A stretch of 64,000 nt of DNA from an uncultured Psychrobacter sp. (GCF_947495825.1 NZ_CANMAH010000012.1:29819-93818), one strand, 5' to 3'. Numbered from the stretch's first letter, positions 46,271 to 58,148 are shown. Program-made: numbers and translations. Notes: a model not told the origin generated them from the sequence alone.

Positions 46271-47950
46271 TTAATCTAGCACTCTAACAGTACGGTGTTT
46301 TTGTTCTTCTTCTACTTTTTTATTCACAATATATTGATGCGTCATACTAAATAAGTTATTCACTGTCCAATATAATACTAGACCTGCTGGGAAGAACAAC
46401 ATGAAAGCCGTAAAAATAATTGGTAAGAATTTCATTACCTTCGCTTGCATTGGGTCAGCTGGTTGTGGATTTAGCTGCTGCTGTATAAACATAGAAGCAC
46501 CCATTAGCAGCGGTAAGATAAACCAAGGATCCATCGCTGAAAGATCTTGAATCCACAAGATCCATGGCGCATGACGTAACTCAACGCTTTCGACCAACAC
46601 CCAATATAAAGCTAAGAAAATCGGCATTTGCATAAGGATCGGCAAACAACCTGCCATTGGATTGACTTTTTCTTCTTTATAGATCGCCATCATTTCTTGC
46701 GACATCTTCATGCGATCGTCGCCATGTTCTTCTTTAAGCGTCGCAAGTCTTGGTGCAATAGCTCGCATCTTCGCCATTGAGTAGTAGCTCTTATTTGAGA
46801 ACCACATCAGAGCAAACTTAACCAAAATAGTTAGGACAATAATTGACCAACCCCAGTTGCCAATAATTTTGTGAATACCGTCAAGAATTGCAAATAATAT
46901 CTTCGATATTGGCCATAACAGACCATAGTCGACAGTTTGATTGAGACCTACGGCAACTTCTTTTAGCTCAGATTGGACTTTTGGTCCTGCATAAAGGGTT
47001 GCATTTAATGTAGCTTGCTTGTTTGGTCCTACATTAACCGGCTGACTGTTAAAACCGATAAAGTAATCGTTGCCACTTTCACGGCTAAAGAACTTACCAG
47101 TGAAGTTTTCAGGCGTCCACGCAGAGACAAAGTAATGCTGTACGATAGCGACCCAGCCATCATCACTCGTTACTGACAACTCATCGCTGAAGTTTTTGAA
47201 TTTTAGTTTGTTATAAGGGTCATCCGGTGTGCCCCAAGCTCCGCCTAGATAAGTTGCCATACTTAGCGCACCCTTATCTGACATACCAGGATCTTTACTG
47301 TCATCACGCTTTAGCTGCGCAAACATTTGCCCTTGCCATGCATTAGTAGAAGCGTTTTGAATCTGGTAGCTGATATCGATCGGATATTTGTCTTGCGTGA
47401 AAGTAAAGGTCTTAGTGATTGTCACGCCATCTTTTTTATACGTAAGCGGTACTGACAAGGTTTGTTGCCCTGCTTCCATCACATAATTATTGGCAGCGTG
47501 GCTGTAAGTTGCACGTCCTTCAGCTGTATCAATACCATCTTGACCAATCAGACCAGACTGCGCGACATACACACGATTGCCGTTATTCTCTAATAATACA
47601 AAAGGCTCATCACTATCAAGCGTGGCATCATACTGCTTTAAAGCAGCATAGACAATATCGCCACCTTCTGGATTGATTTTGATGTCATAGCGATCAGTCG
47701 TAACTGTGATTAATCCTGCATTTTTGGCAGGTGCCGTAGTCGCAGCATCAGCACCAACAGGTAATGTCTGTACTGGTATGTCACCTGCTGCCCCACTCGT
47801 AGATGGAATATCCGCACCTACTGAAGTTGCCGTTTCTGGCGCAGTGTCTACAGCTGGCGCATCGGCATAATCATCTCGCCATGCCAAAATCAGCAGATAA
47901 GCGGTGATTAACATCGCAATGATGATCATCACCCGAAATATCTTTTGCAT
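46271..47950 (-). CDS. yidC: Membrane protein insertase YidC
   Basis: Inner-membrane insertase (Oxa1 family), 559 residues. The N-terminal membrane segment lies near 5-22. The large periplasmic beta-super-sandwich domain spans about 70-350. Four to five C-terminal helices carry the insertase core, including GWSIIVLTILVKFALMWFSN and NPMAGCLPILMQMPIFLALY. An Ala/Thr-rich low-complexity linker follows the first segment. AGGAAAGG precedes the ATG. It is the last gene of the rpmH-rnpA-yidD-yidC run, 209 nt from yidD. Confidence 0.97.
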   Translation of the reverse strand: MQKIFRVMIIIAMLITAYLLILAWRDDYADAPAVDTAPETATSVGADIPSTSGAAGDIPVQTLPVGADAATTAPAKNAGLITVTTDRYDIKINPEGGDIVYAALKQYDATLDSDEPFVLLENNGNRVYVAQSGLIGQDGIDTAEGRATYSHAANNYVMEAGQQTLSVPLTYKKDGVTITKTFTFTQDKYPIDISYQIQNASTNAWQGQMFAQLKRDDSKDPGMSDKGALSMATYLGGAWGTPDDPYNKLKFKNFSDELSVTSDDGWVAIVQHYFVSAWTPENFTGKFFSRESGNDYFIGFNSQPVNVGPNKQATLNATLYAGPKVQSELKEVAVGLNQTVDYGLLWPISKILFAILDGIHKIIGNWGWSIIVLTILVKFALMWFSNKSYYSMAKMRAIAPRLATLKEEHGDDRMKMSQEMMAIYKEEKVNPMAGCLPILMQMPIFLALYWVLVESVELRHAPWILWIQDLSAMDPWFILPLLMGASMFIQQQLNPQPADPMQAKVMKFLPIIFTAFMLFFPAGLVLYWTVNNLFSMTHQYIVNKKVEEEQKHRTVRVLD

Positions 47951-48098
47951 AAACCTTTCCTAGATTAAAAAATTAGGGAATGAAAAATCAGGCATGTGTC
48001 ATGACCGCTACATAGTATTAACTCATACCTTAAGCAGCAGTCAATCACATAAAATGTTCATCATTTTACTAAAAAACCATTCTAAATGATACCAAGAG

Positions 48099-48145
48099 TG
48101 TGGATAACTTGTGGGTAACTAAATAGATATCCACAAGTTATCCAG
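48099..48145. promoter_or_regulatory. DnaA-box palindrome between yidD and yidC
   Basis: Arms TGGATAACTTGTGGGTA (48101-48117) and TATCCACAAGTTATCCA (48129-48145) pair with one mismatch. The arms contain DnaA boxes TGTGGATAA at 48099 and one-mismatch boxes at 48110 and 48127. No T tract follows on either side, so it does not look like a terminator. Confidence 0.7.
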
Positions 48146-48159
48146 CTTAGCAATAAAAA

Positions 48160-48534
48160 CTACATCAACTTCATCATATGGTTTAAACGAGAAACGTAAC
48201 TCTTACTATCTTTATAAACATAAGTACCTTGAGATCTAATAGTAGCTAAGGTGATAGGAGACACATATTGATAGTGATAAGAAGCTAAAGGTAGCGGCAC
48301 AAAATCAATACCATGCCCTCCTAATGGATGACAGCGACTGAGTCTTTTAAATAGTAACCAACTACCTGATCGAACCCCATGCCATGCTAAAGCATGTTTG
48401 CCATAATTTGAGCATGTTGGATAATAACGACAACGCGCTGGCAATATAGGACTTATTATTTTCTGGTAAAATATAATAAAGTAATAAATAAAATTATAAA
48501 AAACATTACTTATTTTTTTTAATAAAAAATTCAT
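48160..48534 (-). CDS. yidD: Membrane protein insertion efficiency factor YidD
   Basis: Small peripheral inner-membrane protein thought to aid YidC-dependent insertion. The conserved region is [20 protein letters not shown], then [12 protein letters not shown] and [17 protein letters not shown]. The 124 residues include a C-terminal extension of about 40, longer than the 70-85 residues usual in the family. The start ATGA overlaps the rnpA stop by 4 nt, a typical translational coupling. The first 25 codons are extremely AT-rich. Confidence 0.93.
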   Translation of the reverse strand: MNFLLKKISNVFYNFIYYFIIFYQKIISPILPARCRYYPTCSNYGKHALAWHGVRSGSWLLFKRLSRCHPLGGHGIDFVPLPLASYHYQYVSPITLATIRSQGTYVYKDSKSYVSRLNHMMKLM

Positions 48535-48908
48535 TTTATTTTTTTTTCTATTTTTTTAAAAATATTATTTATTTCTATTTTCAAATCTTTATTATCTAGA
48601 CCTTTAATAGATTTTTTAACAATAAATACAATGTCCTTATCCTCTAATTTTGAAGATTTTAATCGAAATTGCTCACGAATGTGACGTTTGATTAGATTGC
48701 GCATCACTGCAGTGGGTACTTTGCGCTTGGTAATCGCCATACCTACGCGTGCACGTCCATGTGTATTAGTACGTACAAACGCCATCAGATGGCTTTGATG
48801 AAGCTTACGCTCTGGTGCATCAAACACCTCACGAAAGGCTGCAGGCGCAAGGAGACGCTGGTCTTTAGTGAAGCAAGCGTTAGGTGTCGTTGAAACAGTA
48901 TTGGACAT
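48531..48908 (-). CDS. rnpA: Ribonuclease P protein component
   Basis: Protein cofactor of RNase P, which trims tRNA 5' leaders. From the ATG at 48908 the product is 125 residues. The core [20 protein letters not shown] and the signature [14 protein letters not shown] (RNR-like motif as RNL) identify it. The frame continues upstream with a hydrophobic run, but that part has no RnpA similarity. The C-terminal third is Lys/Ile/Asn-rich and AT-rich, ending KKIEKKIK. It overlaps yidD by 4 nt and follows rpmH. Confidence 0.94.
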   Translation of the reverse strand: MSNTVSTTPNACFTKDQRLLAPAAFREVFDAPERKLHQSHLMAFVRTNTHGRARVGMAITKRKVPTAVMRNLIKRHIREQFRLKSSKLEDKDIVFIVKKSIKGLDNKDLKIEINNIFKKIEKKIK

Positions 48909-48968
48909 AGTACAACCCAGTATAAGAGCTAATAACGTTAACAGAAATAACAACAAAGTATAGAGACA

Positions 48969-48997
48969 AAAAAAGCGCCGATATGGGCGCTTTTAAT
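48969..48997. terminator. Hairpin between rpmH and rnpA
   Basis: AAGCGCC / GGGCGCTT stem with a 5-nt loop and A/T flanks. On the minus strand it is followed by TTTTTTT. It may attenuate rnpA transcription, giving more rpmH message than rnpA. Confidence 0.78.
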
Positions 48998-49094
48998 ATA
49001 TGGCTAAGTGTCAGTTGTGATGATTGACTATCGCAATCTATAATTAATAGAAACACAACAAGCACAATTAGCCATGCTTATCGCTATCTACTGA

Positions 49095-49229
49095 CTATAC
49101 AGTAAGACGATGACGTCCTTTAGCGCGGCGACGGGCTAAGACCTGACGGCCTTTTTTAGTTGCCATACGTGCACGGAAACCGTGAGTACGTTTACGTTTG
49201 ATCACGCTTGGTTGGAATGTACGTTTCAT
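49095..49229 (-). CDS. rpmH: 50S ribosomal protein L34
   Basis: A 44-residue ribosomal protein translated directly from the sequence. It starts [20 protein letters not shown], continues with [20 protein letters not shown] and ends TV. It is very basic, matches bacterial L34 throughout and is full length. It is the first gene of the leftward rpmH-rnpA-yidD-yidC run and lies immediately left of oriC. Confidence 0.98.
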   Translation of the reverse strand: MKRTFQPSVIKRKRTHGFRARMATKKGRQVLARRRAKGRHRLTV

Positions 49230-49812
49230 AACTCACCTATCAAAATAATGGGACTAAATTCGTAATAGCGGAGGATTATACCATTCTCAATTATTTTGGT
49301 CAATGAACTAATTTAGCTTCTCAAAGTTATTTGTGATCATGCTGTAGTAGCTGTTTTTTCAGTTAATTTTATATGTTAGCACTGTTAAATCTAGCTTTAG
49401 TTGTCTAGAAAAGATTGATTATCTCTTGAGTTATCCACAGTTTTTGGCGAACTCTATAATAATTAACTATTAATATATATTAGTATTGTTGTTATTGGGA
49501 CCACAATTTTCTGTGGTTAACTAGTATTTGTTGTTTTTTATCAAGGCAGTAGCTTATGGGTAAGCCTGTGGATAACCTGTGGGTGAATTATGGATAACTT
49601 CAATTATAAACTTATCCCCAATACTATCCACAGTCTTATCCACAAAAAACATGATGTTATCCACAGGCTATTTATGTTAGATTATGCCCCAGTTCGATGA
49701 GTGATTTTTTATCATCAATTTTTAGGCAATAACTACAGGTTGTTTTTATTATCAACAAGTCAATATGTTGCAGAATACTTGTTATATTTAGAATATGGGG
49801 CTTTTACTTTTC
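49230..49812. other. Predicted chromosomal origin oriC
   Basis: The rpmH-dnaA gap of about 580 bp. DnaA boxes: TTATCCACA at 49431-49439, TGTGGATAA at 49567-49575 (minus), and a right-hand array of TTATCCCCA 49612, CTATCCACA 49624, TTATCCACA 49636 and TTATCCACA 49657. The last four are all on the plus strand with starts 12, 12 and 21 nt apart. Between the left box and the array lies an AT-rich tract (about 49450-49500), a candidate unwinding element. Gene orientation diverges here, as expected for an origin. Confidence 0.9.
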
Positions 49813-51258
49813 ATGATAGATACAGCAGCTATTTGGGATAAGTGTCTAAACGACTTACGTTATCATGTCAAAGATAACGTTTTTACTATGTGGTTGAGAC
49901 CATTATCAGCGCATCAAGAAGCACAAACCCTTATTATTCTCGCGCCGAATGATTATTTTGTCACATACATCAAAAAAAACCATTTGCACGATATTCAGCA
50001 GCTAGTGGCCAAACATAGCCAAGGTAGTATCGAAGAAGTTATTGTACGTGTGGATAATGCTGGTCGTGAGTCGGCTGAGAGTAATCAAGCGCAAGCAGAC
50101 TCCTTGTTGGTAGCAGACAGTCCCTCCCCTACCCTACCAAGTTATGATTCTGAAACCACACATCATCGTATTGCTAAAGCAGATATTGACGCCAATATGC
50201 GTCATACTGAATTGGTTCATTCTGCTGACGCCAAGTCGCTAAGTTACCTTAACCCAGATTTTACCTTTGAGACTTTTGTGACTGGTAAATCTAATAATTT
50301 AGCCTACAAAGCATGTTATGAGCTTAGCAAACGTCAATCGAAAAATCGTCATAACCCCTTATTTATTTATGGCCCTTCGGGATTAGGAAAAACTCATTTA
50401 ATGCATTCTGTTGCTCATCGCTATTTAAAAAATAATCGAAGTTTTTATTATTTCACTTCTGAAAAATTTATTAATCAATTAGTTTATTCATTAAGAAATA
50501 GTAAAATAGAAGATTTTAAAAAGAAAATAAAAAAGGTTGATTTATTAATTGTAGATGATATTCATGTATTGGCTGGAAAAACAAAAAGTAGTAATGAGTT
50601 TTTAACGTTATTTGCTGATTTTACCAGTGGTGATAAACAGTTGATTTTGGCTTCTGATCGGCATCCATCACAAATGACAGAATTTGATGAACGTTTTAGA
50701 TCACGTTTTTCTTGGGGATTAACTGTGGCTGTTGATCCGCCCGAGATTGATACTCGTATGCAAATTTTACAAAAAAAAGCAGCATCTTATGGAATGACGC
50801 TGCCTAAAGAGTGTGCATTGTTTATCGCTCAAAATGTGGTTTCTAATGTTAGGCGCCTAGAAGGAGCATTAAATCAAGTGTTCGCTAATGCCAACCTAAC
50901 CGGTGCACCGATTACTCTTGAGATGGTGCAATATGCACTAAAAGATATCGTTGCAATGCGAGTGCAATCTGTCAATATGGACAATATTCGTAAAGTTGTC
51001 GCGGAGTATTATGACGTAACAGTGAAAGATATCATGGGACGCAAACGTACGCGTAGTATCGCAAGGCCACGTCAAATAGCTATGGCGCTAGCTCGTGAGC
51101 TGACGGGTGATAGCTTTCCTGAGATTGGACAGTCGTTTGGCGGACGTGACCATACAACAGTCATGCATGCTTGTGATAAGGTCAATCAATTGCGAGCGGC
51201 TGATCCTGCTTTTGATAAGGACTATAAAACGCTTGCACTAATGTTACAGGCGGCATAA
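49813..51258 (+). CDS. dnaA: Chromosomal replication initiator DnaA
   Basis: AAA+ initiator that binds the boxes in the gap before it. Domain I opens with TAAIWDKCLNDLRYHV. A linker follows, then Walker A GPSGLGKT at 187-194, Walker B VDDIHVLAGK, arginine finger region RFRSRFSWGL, and DNA-binding domain IV with the signature GRDHTTVMHACDKV. I prefer the ATG at 49813 (481 residues); an ATG at 49795 would add six residues. Codons for the middle of the AAA+ domain (about 50390-50620) are far more AT-rich than the rest. Confidence 0.97.
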   Translation: MIDTAAIWDKCLNDLRYHVKDNVFTMWLRPLSAHQEAQTLIILAPNDYFVTYIKKNHLHDIQQLVAKHSQGSIEEVIVRVDNAGRESAESNQAQADSLLVADSPSPTLPSYDSETTHHRIAKADIDANMRHTELVHSADAKSLSYLNPDFTFETFVTGKSNNLAYKACYELSKRQSKNRHNPLFIYGPSGLGKTHLMHSVAHRYLKNNRSFYYFTSEKFINQLVYSLRNSKIEDFKKKIKKVDLLIVDDIHVLAGKTKSSNEFLTLFADFTSGDKQLILASDRHPSQMTEFDERFRSRFSWGLTVAVDPPEIDTRMQILQKKAASYGMTLPKECALFIAQNVVSNVRRLEGALNQVFANANLTGAPITLEMVQYALKDIVAMRVQSVNMDNIRKVVAEYYDVTVKDIMGRKRTRSIARPRQIAMALARELTGDSFPEIGQSFGGRDHTTVMHACDKVNQLRAADPAFDKDYKTLALMLQAA

Positions 51259-51403
51259 ACCAGCCTCGGGACGCTATATTTTAGTGGGATGATATGGTTT
51301 ATAATATTGAGCGTATACGCGCACAGATAGTTGATGGATTATAGACAGTAGACAATGTATCATTAAGCCATCGTTTGAATTTTATAAAAATAGAGTCATT
51401 TAA
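51259..51403. other. Gene-free start of the dnaA-dnaN gap
   Basis: The dnaA-dnaN gap is 316 bp, longer than the few dozen bases usual in many gammaproteobacteria. This first part shows no recognisable signal, and the second part is filled by a dispersed repeat copy. Confidence 0.5.
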
Positions 51404-51551
51404 ATATAGTGAGTTCAGTATAAAAACGATACAGTGAGACTGGGATGAATTTTATGCAGCCTTTGTCTGCGCAGGCACATCATGCCAAAAAACTTATACC
51501 AGTTACGCGTTGACATATAATGTATCTGTTTTATTTAGAATCGACTATAGT
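51404..51551. repeat. Dispersed intergenic inverted-repeat element, copy 3
   Basis: Third copy of the element at 1492. The left arm GAGACTGGGATGAATTTTAT, the centre GCAGCCTTTGTCTGCGCAG and the right arm AACTTATACCAGTTACGCG are recognisable, with the terminus TCGACTATAGTA. The left end reads ATATAGTGAGTTCAG. It separates dnaA from dnaN, placing the repeat just 2 kb from oriC. Confidence 0.78.
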
Positions 51552-51574
51552 AACTTAAATAAGAGTAACTAAGC

Positions 51575-52750
51575 ATGCAATTATCGATTAATCGAGAGTC
51601 GTTACTAAAAGCTATTAATTTAATCGCCAAGGCTGCTGACAAGCGTCATAACATGGTGATCTTAGGTAATATAAAACTGCAGTTGTCTGAGTCTGAGCTT
51701 GTTTTGACCGCGTCCGATTTAGAAGTAGAGCTGACATCGACATTGAGATTGCCTACTGGTGCTTGTATTGAAGCAGGATCAACGACCTTACCTGCAACCA
51801 AATTAAAAGAGATCTGCAAGTCTTTGCCTACTCAAGCCCAAGTGAACCTTACTACCCAAGAAAATGAGCGCTGCTTACTGACTAGTGGCAAGAGTCGTTT
51901 TACTTTAGGGACCCTGCCTAGTGAAGATTATCCCAGCCTAGGTAATCCAGAGAACATCACACCGTTAACGATCAGTCGCAGCCGTCTGACTGATTTGATC
52001 CATAAGACTCAGTTTGCGATGGCAATCCAAGACGTACGCTATTATCTAACTGGCATGTTATTTGATGTTTCACAGCAGCAGTTGACGACGGTTGCGACAG
52101 ATGGGCATAGATTGGCTTTAGCTCGTAGTGTGATTGATGTGAGTAGCGACTTAAATATGCAAGCCATTTTGCCGCGTAAAGCGGTCATTGAGCTTGAGCG
52201 CTTGGCTTCTGAGCTTGGTAAAATGCTGGGTGATAAAGACAATCCGGTGACCTTAAGTTTTGGTCGTGAATTTTTGCAAGTCAGTTTGCCTTTTGGTGAG
52301 GTGGATAGTACAGGGCAGGTCAGTCAAGATTTGATGGTGACTTTTACCGCGCGTTTGATTGATGGTAAGTTTCCTGACTATCGCCGCGTTATGCCAAGTA
52401 ACACTGACAAACTGGCCTTGTTTAATCAAGAAAAAATGACTGAAGTACTGCGCCGTGTTGCAATCTTAAGTAATGAAAAATCTCGCGGTGTGGTGTTCAA
52501 CTTTGCCAGTGACGGTATGGTAGAAGTCCGCGCCAACAACGCTGAGCAAGATGAAGCTGTTGAGATGATACAAGCTAAGTATCAAGGTGAGCCTATGGAG
52601 TTGTCATTTAACGCCGCTTATCTACAAGATGTATTAGGTGTTATCCAAGGTGATTTGCAAATGCATATGAGCCAATCAAACGCTTCTGTACTGGTCAATC
52701 AGCTGAATGATGACTTCCATCAATATGTAATTATGCCAATGCGCATATAG
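51575..52750 (+). CDS. dnaN: DNA polymerase III beta sliding clamp
   Basis: Ring-shaped processivity clamp for DNA polymerase III. The 391-residue protein has three repeated clamp domains and starts QLSINRESLLKAINLIAKAA. The hydrophobic client-binding pocket sequences include ATDGHRLALAR and the C-terminal YVIMPMRI. The 391 residues exceed the E. coli clamp (366) slightly. It is in the classic dnaA-dnaN-recF-gyrB order, though each pair here is separated by wide gaps. Confidence 0.97.
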   Translation: MQLSINRESLLKAINLIAKAADKRHNMVILGNIKLQLSESELVLTASDLEVELTSTLRLPTGACIEAGSTTLPATKLKEICKSLPTQAQVNLTTQENERCLLTSGKSRFTLGTLPSEDYPSLGNPENITPLTISRSRLTDLIHKTQFAMAIQDVRYYLTGMLFDVSQQQLTTVATDGHRLALARSVIDVSSDLNMQAILPRKAVIELERLASELGKMLGDKDNPVTLSFGREFLQVSLPFGEVDSTGQVSQDLMVTFTARLIDGKFPDYRRVMPSNTDKLALFNQEKMTEVLRRVAILSNEKSRGVVFNFASDGMVEVRANNAEQDEAVEMIQAKYQGEPMELSFNAAYLQDVLGVIQGDLQMHMSQSNASVLVNQLNDDFHQYVIMPMRI

Positions 52751-52802
52751 TGTTCGTGGTTTGCCAATATTGAAAACGACGTGCACGTGGTTTTTGACGG
52801 TG

Positions 52803-52852
52803 TTACTAAGGCTGTTTTTTGACAATATGGATCAAAAACATGCCTTAGTAAA
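52803..52852. repeat. Hairpin between dnaN and recF
   Basis: TTACTAAGGCTGTTTTTTGA pairs with TCAAAAACATGCCTTAGTAA around a 9-nt loop, with a few mismatches. No T tract follows, so it is not a standard terminator. It may be a transcript-processing or stability element in the dnaN-recF mRNA. Confidence 0.65.
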
Positions 52853-52947
52853 CTCTAAACTTTTGACTTATATTGACTCTTAAAGTTTTACTTTTACAAA
52901 CTTCTATCTGCTTTTATAAGCAGCTTTAATAGGCGGCTGTCGCTATT

Positions 52948-54159
52948 ATGATTGAACGTCTACAAGTCTCGTATCTGCGTAACTTAGCTCAAGTCGATTT
53001 TTCTTCTGCTGCCTGTAATGTCATTATCGGCGCAAATGGTAGTGGCAAAACCTCGTTACTTGAAGCGATATTCTTGTTATCAAGAGGCAAAAGCTTTCGT
53101 CATCACCAGCCTAAGCGCTATATCCAGCATCATCAAAGTACAGCGACTGTACATGCCAAGCTTAATGATGGCAGCACCTTAGCTATCCAAAAGAAAGCCG
53201 ATGCCACAACACTACTGCGGCTTAATCAAACCACTGTTTATAATCAAAGTATCCTCACTGAGCAGTTACCGACACTCCTAATCGATCCCTCGAGTATGGA
53301 TATGTTAGAGCAGGGTAGTGCCAGTCGTCGGCAATTACTAGACTGGTTAGTGTTTCACATGAAACAGGGCTTTCATCCGCAGTGGGTTGCTTATCAAAGA
53401 CTATTAAAACAGCGCAATAGTTTGCTAAAACAGACAACCCATCTGTCACATGTTCAGCTCGCTGAGTTAAAATCATGGGACAAAGGACTTGGCAACCATG
53501 CAGCGCTCATTCATCATTACCGTGAACAAGTATTTACCGAATGGCAGCCTTACTTTGCCAAAACTATCGCGCAACTACTACCTGCCTATGCTGAGCAACT
53601 AAGTCTAAGCTACAATGCTGGTTATGACACCGATGTGGCATTAGAGATGCAGCTTAATGAGCGTCTAGAGCAGGATCTACAGTTAGGATATACTCGTATC
53701 GGCAATCACCGTGCAGATATTCATGTACATTGGCGCTCTAGTGATTCTACAGGGTCTAAAAATACCGATAAAAAGGTAGGTGACATATCAGAAAATGAGA
53801 CCAACTATAAGTTACCGATTTTAAAAGAACAAGCAGCTAATGTATTGTCTCGCGGTGAGAAAAAACTCTTAATTACAGCGCTGCGTTTATCGCAATTACC
53901 CTTGCTCCTTAATACTACCTCAAACGCAGAGACAGCCGCTAGTGAAAAGACGTTAAATGCCACTCCCGTGGTCTTACTTGACGATATTACTGCTGAGTTA
54001 GATGATAGGGCAATAAAGATTTTATTGTCTACTTTAGCGCAATTGCCTTGTCAGGTATTTATGACCAGCTTAACGGATGATATTGTGCCATTAGTTCAAG
54101 AGTTGTGGTCAAAACCTAATATGTTTCATGTGAAACAAGGTCAAATACAACTTATCTAA
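52948..54159 (+). CDS. recF: DNA replication and repair protein RecF
   Basis: SMC/Rad50-like ATPase that helps RecOR load RecA at gaps. Walker A is GANGSGKTS at 28-36, and ABC signature LSRGEKKLLITALRLSQLP and Walker B VVLLDDITAELDD lie in the last third. It begins ERLQVSYLRNLAQVDF. Its 403 residues are longer than the usual 357-370 because of hydrophilic inserts near 265-285 and 325-340. parS-like sites 8 and 9 fall inside it, at codons FHMK and FHVK. The ribosome site AGGCGG is reasonable. Confidence 0.95.
   Translation: MIERLQVSYLRNLAQVDFSSAACNVIIGANGSGKTSLLEAIFLLSRGKSFRHHQPKRYIQHHQSTATVHAKLNDGSTLAIQKKADATTLLRLNQTTVYNQSILTEQLPTLLIDPSSMDMLEQGSASRRQLLDWLVFHMKQGFHPQWVAYQRLLKQRNSLLKQTTHLSHVQLAELKSWDKGLGNHAALIHHYREQVFTEWQPYFAKTIAQLLPAYAEQLSLSYNAGYDTDVALEMQLNERLEQDLQLGYTRIGNHRADIHVHWRSSDSTGSKNTDKKVGDISENETNYKLPILKEQAANVLSRGEKKLLITALRLSQLPLLLNTTSNAETAASEKTLNATPVVLLDDITAELDDRAIKILLSTLAQLPCQVFMTSLTDDIVPLVQELWSKPNMFHVKQGQIQLI
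53351..53366. promoter_or_regulatory. parS-like site 8 (CACATG variant, inside recF)
   Basis: TGTTTCACATGAAACA inside recF. Confidence 0.72.
54122..54137. promoter_or_regulatory. parS-like site 9 (CATGTG variant, end of recF)
   Basis: TGTTTCATGTGAAACA in the last codons of recF, opposite in orientation to site 8. Confidence 0.72.
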
Positions 54160-57266
<3,107 letters not shown>

Positions 57267-57295
57267 AGTTGAGGTTTAGCTTTTACGTTAACTAT

Positions 57296-57332
57296 AAAAT
57301 ACCGTTTTGGTTTCCAAGGCGGTATTTTTTTA
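57296..57332 (+). terminator. Terminator after gyrB
   Basis: AAATACCGTTTTGG / CCAAGGCGGTATTT hairpin followed by TTTTTT. Confidence 0.85.
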
Positions 57333-57342
57333 ATAATAAGCT

Positions 57343-57358
57343 TGTTTCACGTGAAACT
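57343..57358. promoter_or_regulatory. parS site 10 (perfect core)
   Basis: TGTTTCACGTGAAACT, 15 of 16 bases of the consensus with a perfect core, just past the gyrB terminator. Confidence 0.85.
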
Positions 57359-57418
57359 TTATCTAACGTTTTTTAATGCTTTGCTATATTTTGAGCTAAC
57401 AGGTAACTGGATAATAAA

Positions 57419-58048
57419 ATGATTGAAGTGGTACTACTGGCTATTGCGTTGGCGATGGATGCGTTCGCGGTCTCTATAGGACTGGGTGCTAAATCGCAAA
57501 AACAAAGCTACCGATATATAAGGCGATTGGCTGTCTACGCTGCCTTATATTTTGGCGTGGCGCAGGGAGTGATGCCGCTTATTGGTTATTTGCTGGGTGC
57601 CTCGTTGTTAGGCTGGCTTGCCGCTACTGCTCCTTGGATCGGTGGCTTTATTCTTATCGGGCTGGGCGGCAAGATGCTTTATGAGGTGTTTATTGCCGAT
57701 GAAGAAGAGGAGGTAGATGGTACACTCAACATCGAAGTTAACGAGATGAATACTGACGATGCTACTATAGCGATGAGTAATAATGGCCATAAAAAAATCA
57801 ATCACCGCACTATGTTTACCCTCGCCATTGCCACCAGTATCGATGCGATGGCCGCTGGTTTTACCTTAAACTTACTCGCTCTTAATGCATGGCTTGCTTG
57901 TGTGATCATCGCGATTGTCACAGCTGTTTTTAGCGCTATTGGCATCTACTTGGGCAAAAAATCAGGTACGTATCTTGAAGATAAAGCAGAAGCGCTCGGC
58001 GGCATCGTATTGTTTTTGATTGGGCTCAAAGTCATGTTTTTTAGCTAA
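57419..58048 (+). CDS. mntP: Manganese efflux pump MntP
   Basis: Inner-membrane exporter (DUF204 family) that relieves manganese excess. The 209 residues form about six membrane helices as two related halves, each with a conserved acidic motif: [12 protein letters not shown] near residue 13 and [11 protein letters not shown] near 140. The central loop ([17 protein letters not shown]) is unusually long and acidic. No yybP-ykoY-type manganese riboswitch is visible in the short leader after the gyrB terminator and parS site. Confidence 0.92.
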   Translation: MIEVVLLAIALAMDAFAVSIGLGAKSQKQSYRYIRRLAVYAALYFGVAQGVMPLIGYLLGASLLGWLAATAPWIGGFILIGLGGKMLYEVFIADEEEEVDGTLNIEVNEMNTDDATIAMSNNGHKKINHRTMFTLAIATSIDAMAAGFTLNLLALNAWLACVIIAIVTAVFSAIGIYLGKKSGTYLEDKAEALGGIVLFLIGLKVMFFS

Positions 58049-58076
58049 ATAAGTATGTTATTTGATGCTCAAATAA

Positions 58077-58107
58077 AAAGCCGCTATAAAGAATTATAGC
58101 GGCTTTC
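58077..58107. terminator. Bidirectional terminator, mntP and rlmF
   Basis: AAAGCCGCTATAA / TTATAGCGGCTTT is a perfect 13-bp stem with a 4-nt loop between convergent genes. A parS site begins 3 nt beyond it. Confidence 0.88.
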
Positions 58108-58109
58108 AT

Positions 58110-58125
58110 TGTTTCACGTGAAACG
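58110..58125. promoter_or_regulatory. parS site 11 (perfect core)
   Basis: TGTTTCACGTGAAACG, perfect core, between the terminator and the rlmF stop codon. Confidence 0.85.
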
Positions 58126-58148
58126 CTAAAGGTACGCTTTAGCAATAA

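Noticed and set aside
48909..48956. Hydrophobic N-terminal extension of rnpA resembling a lipoprotein signal
   Set aside because: RNase P protein is cytosolic and the family starts near the ATG at 48908; the upstream run is a chance in-frame stretch.
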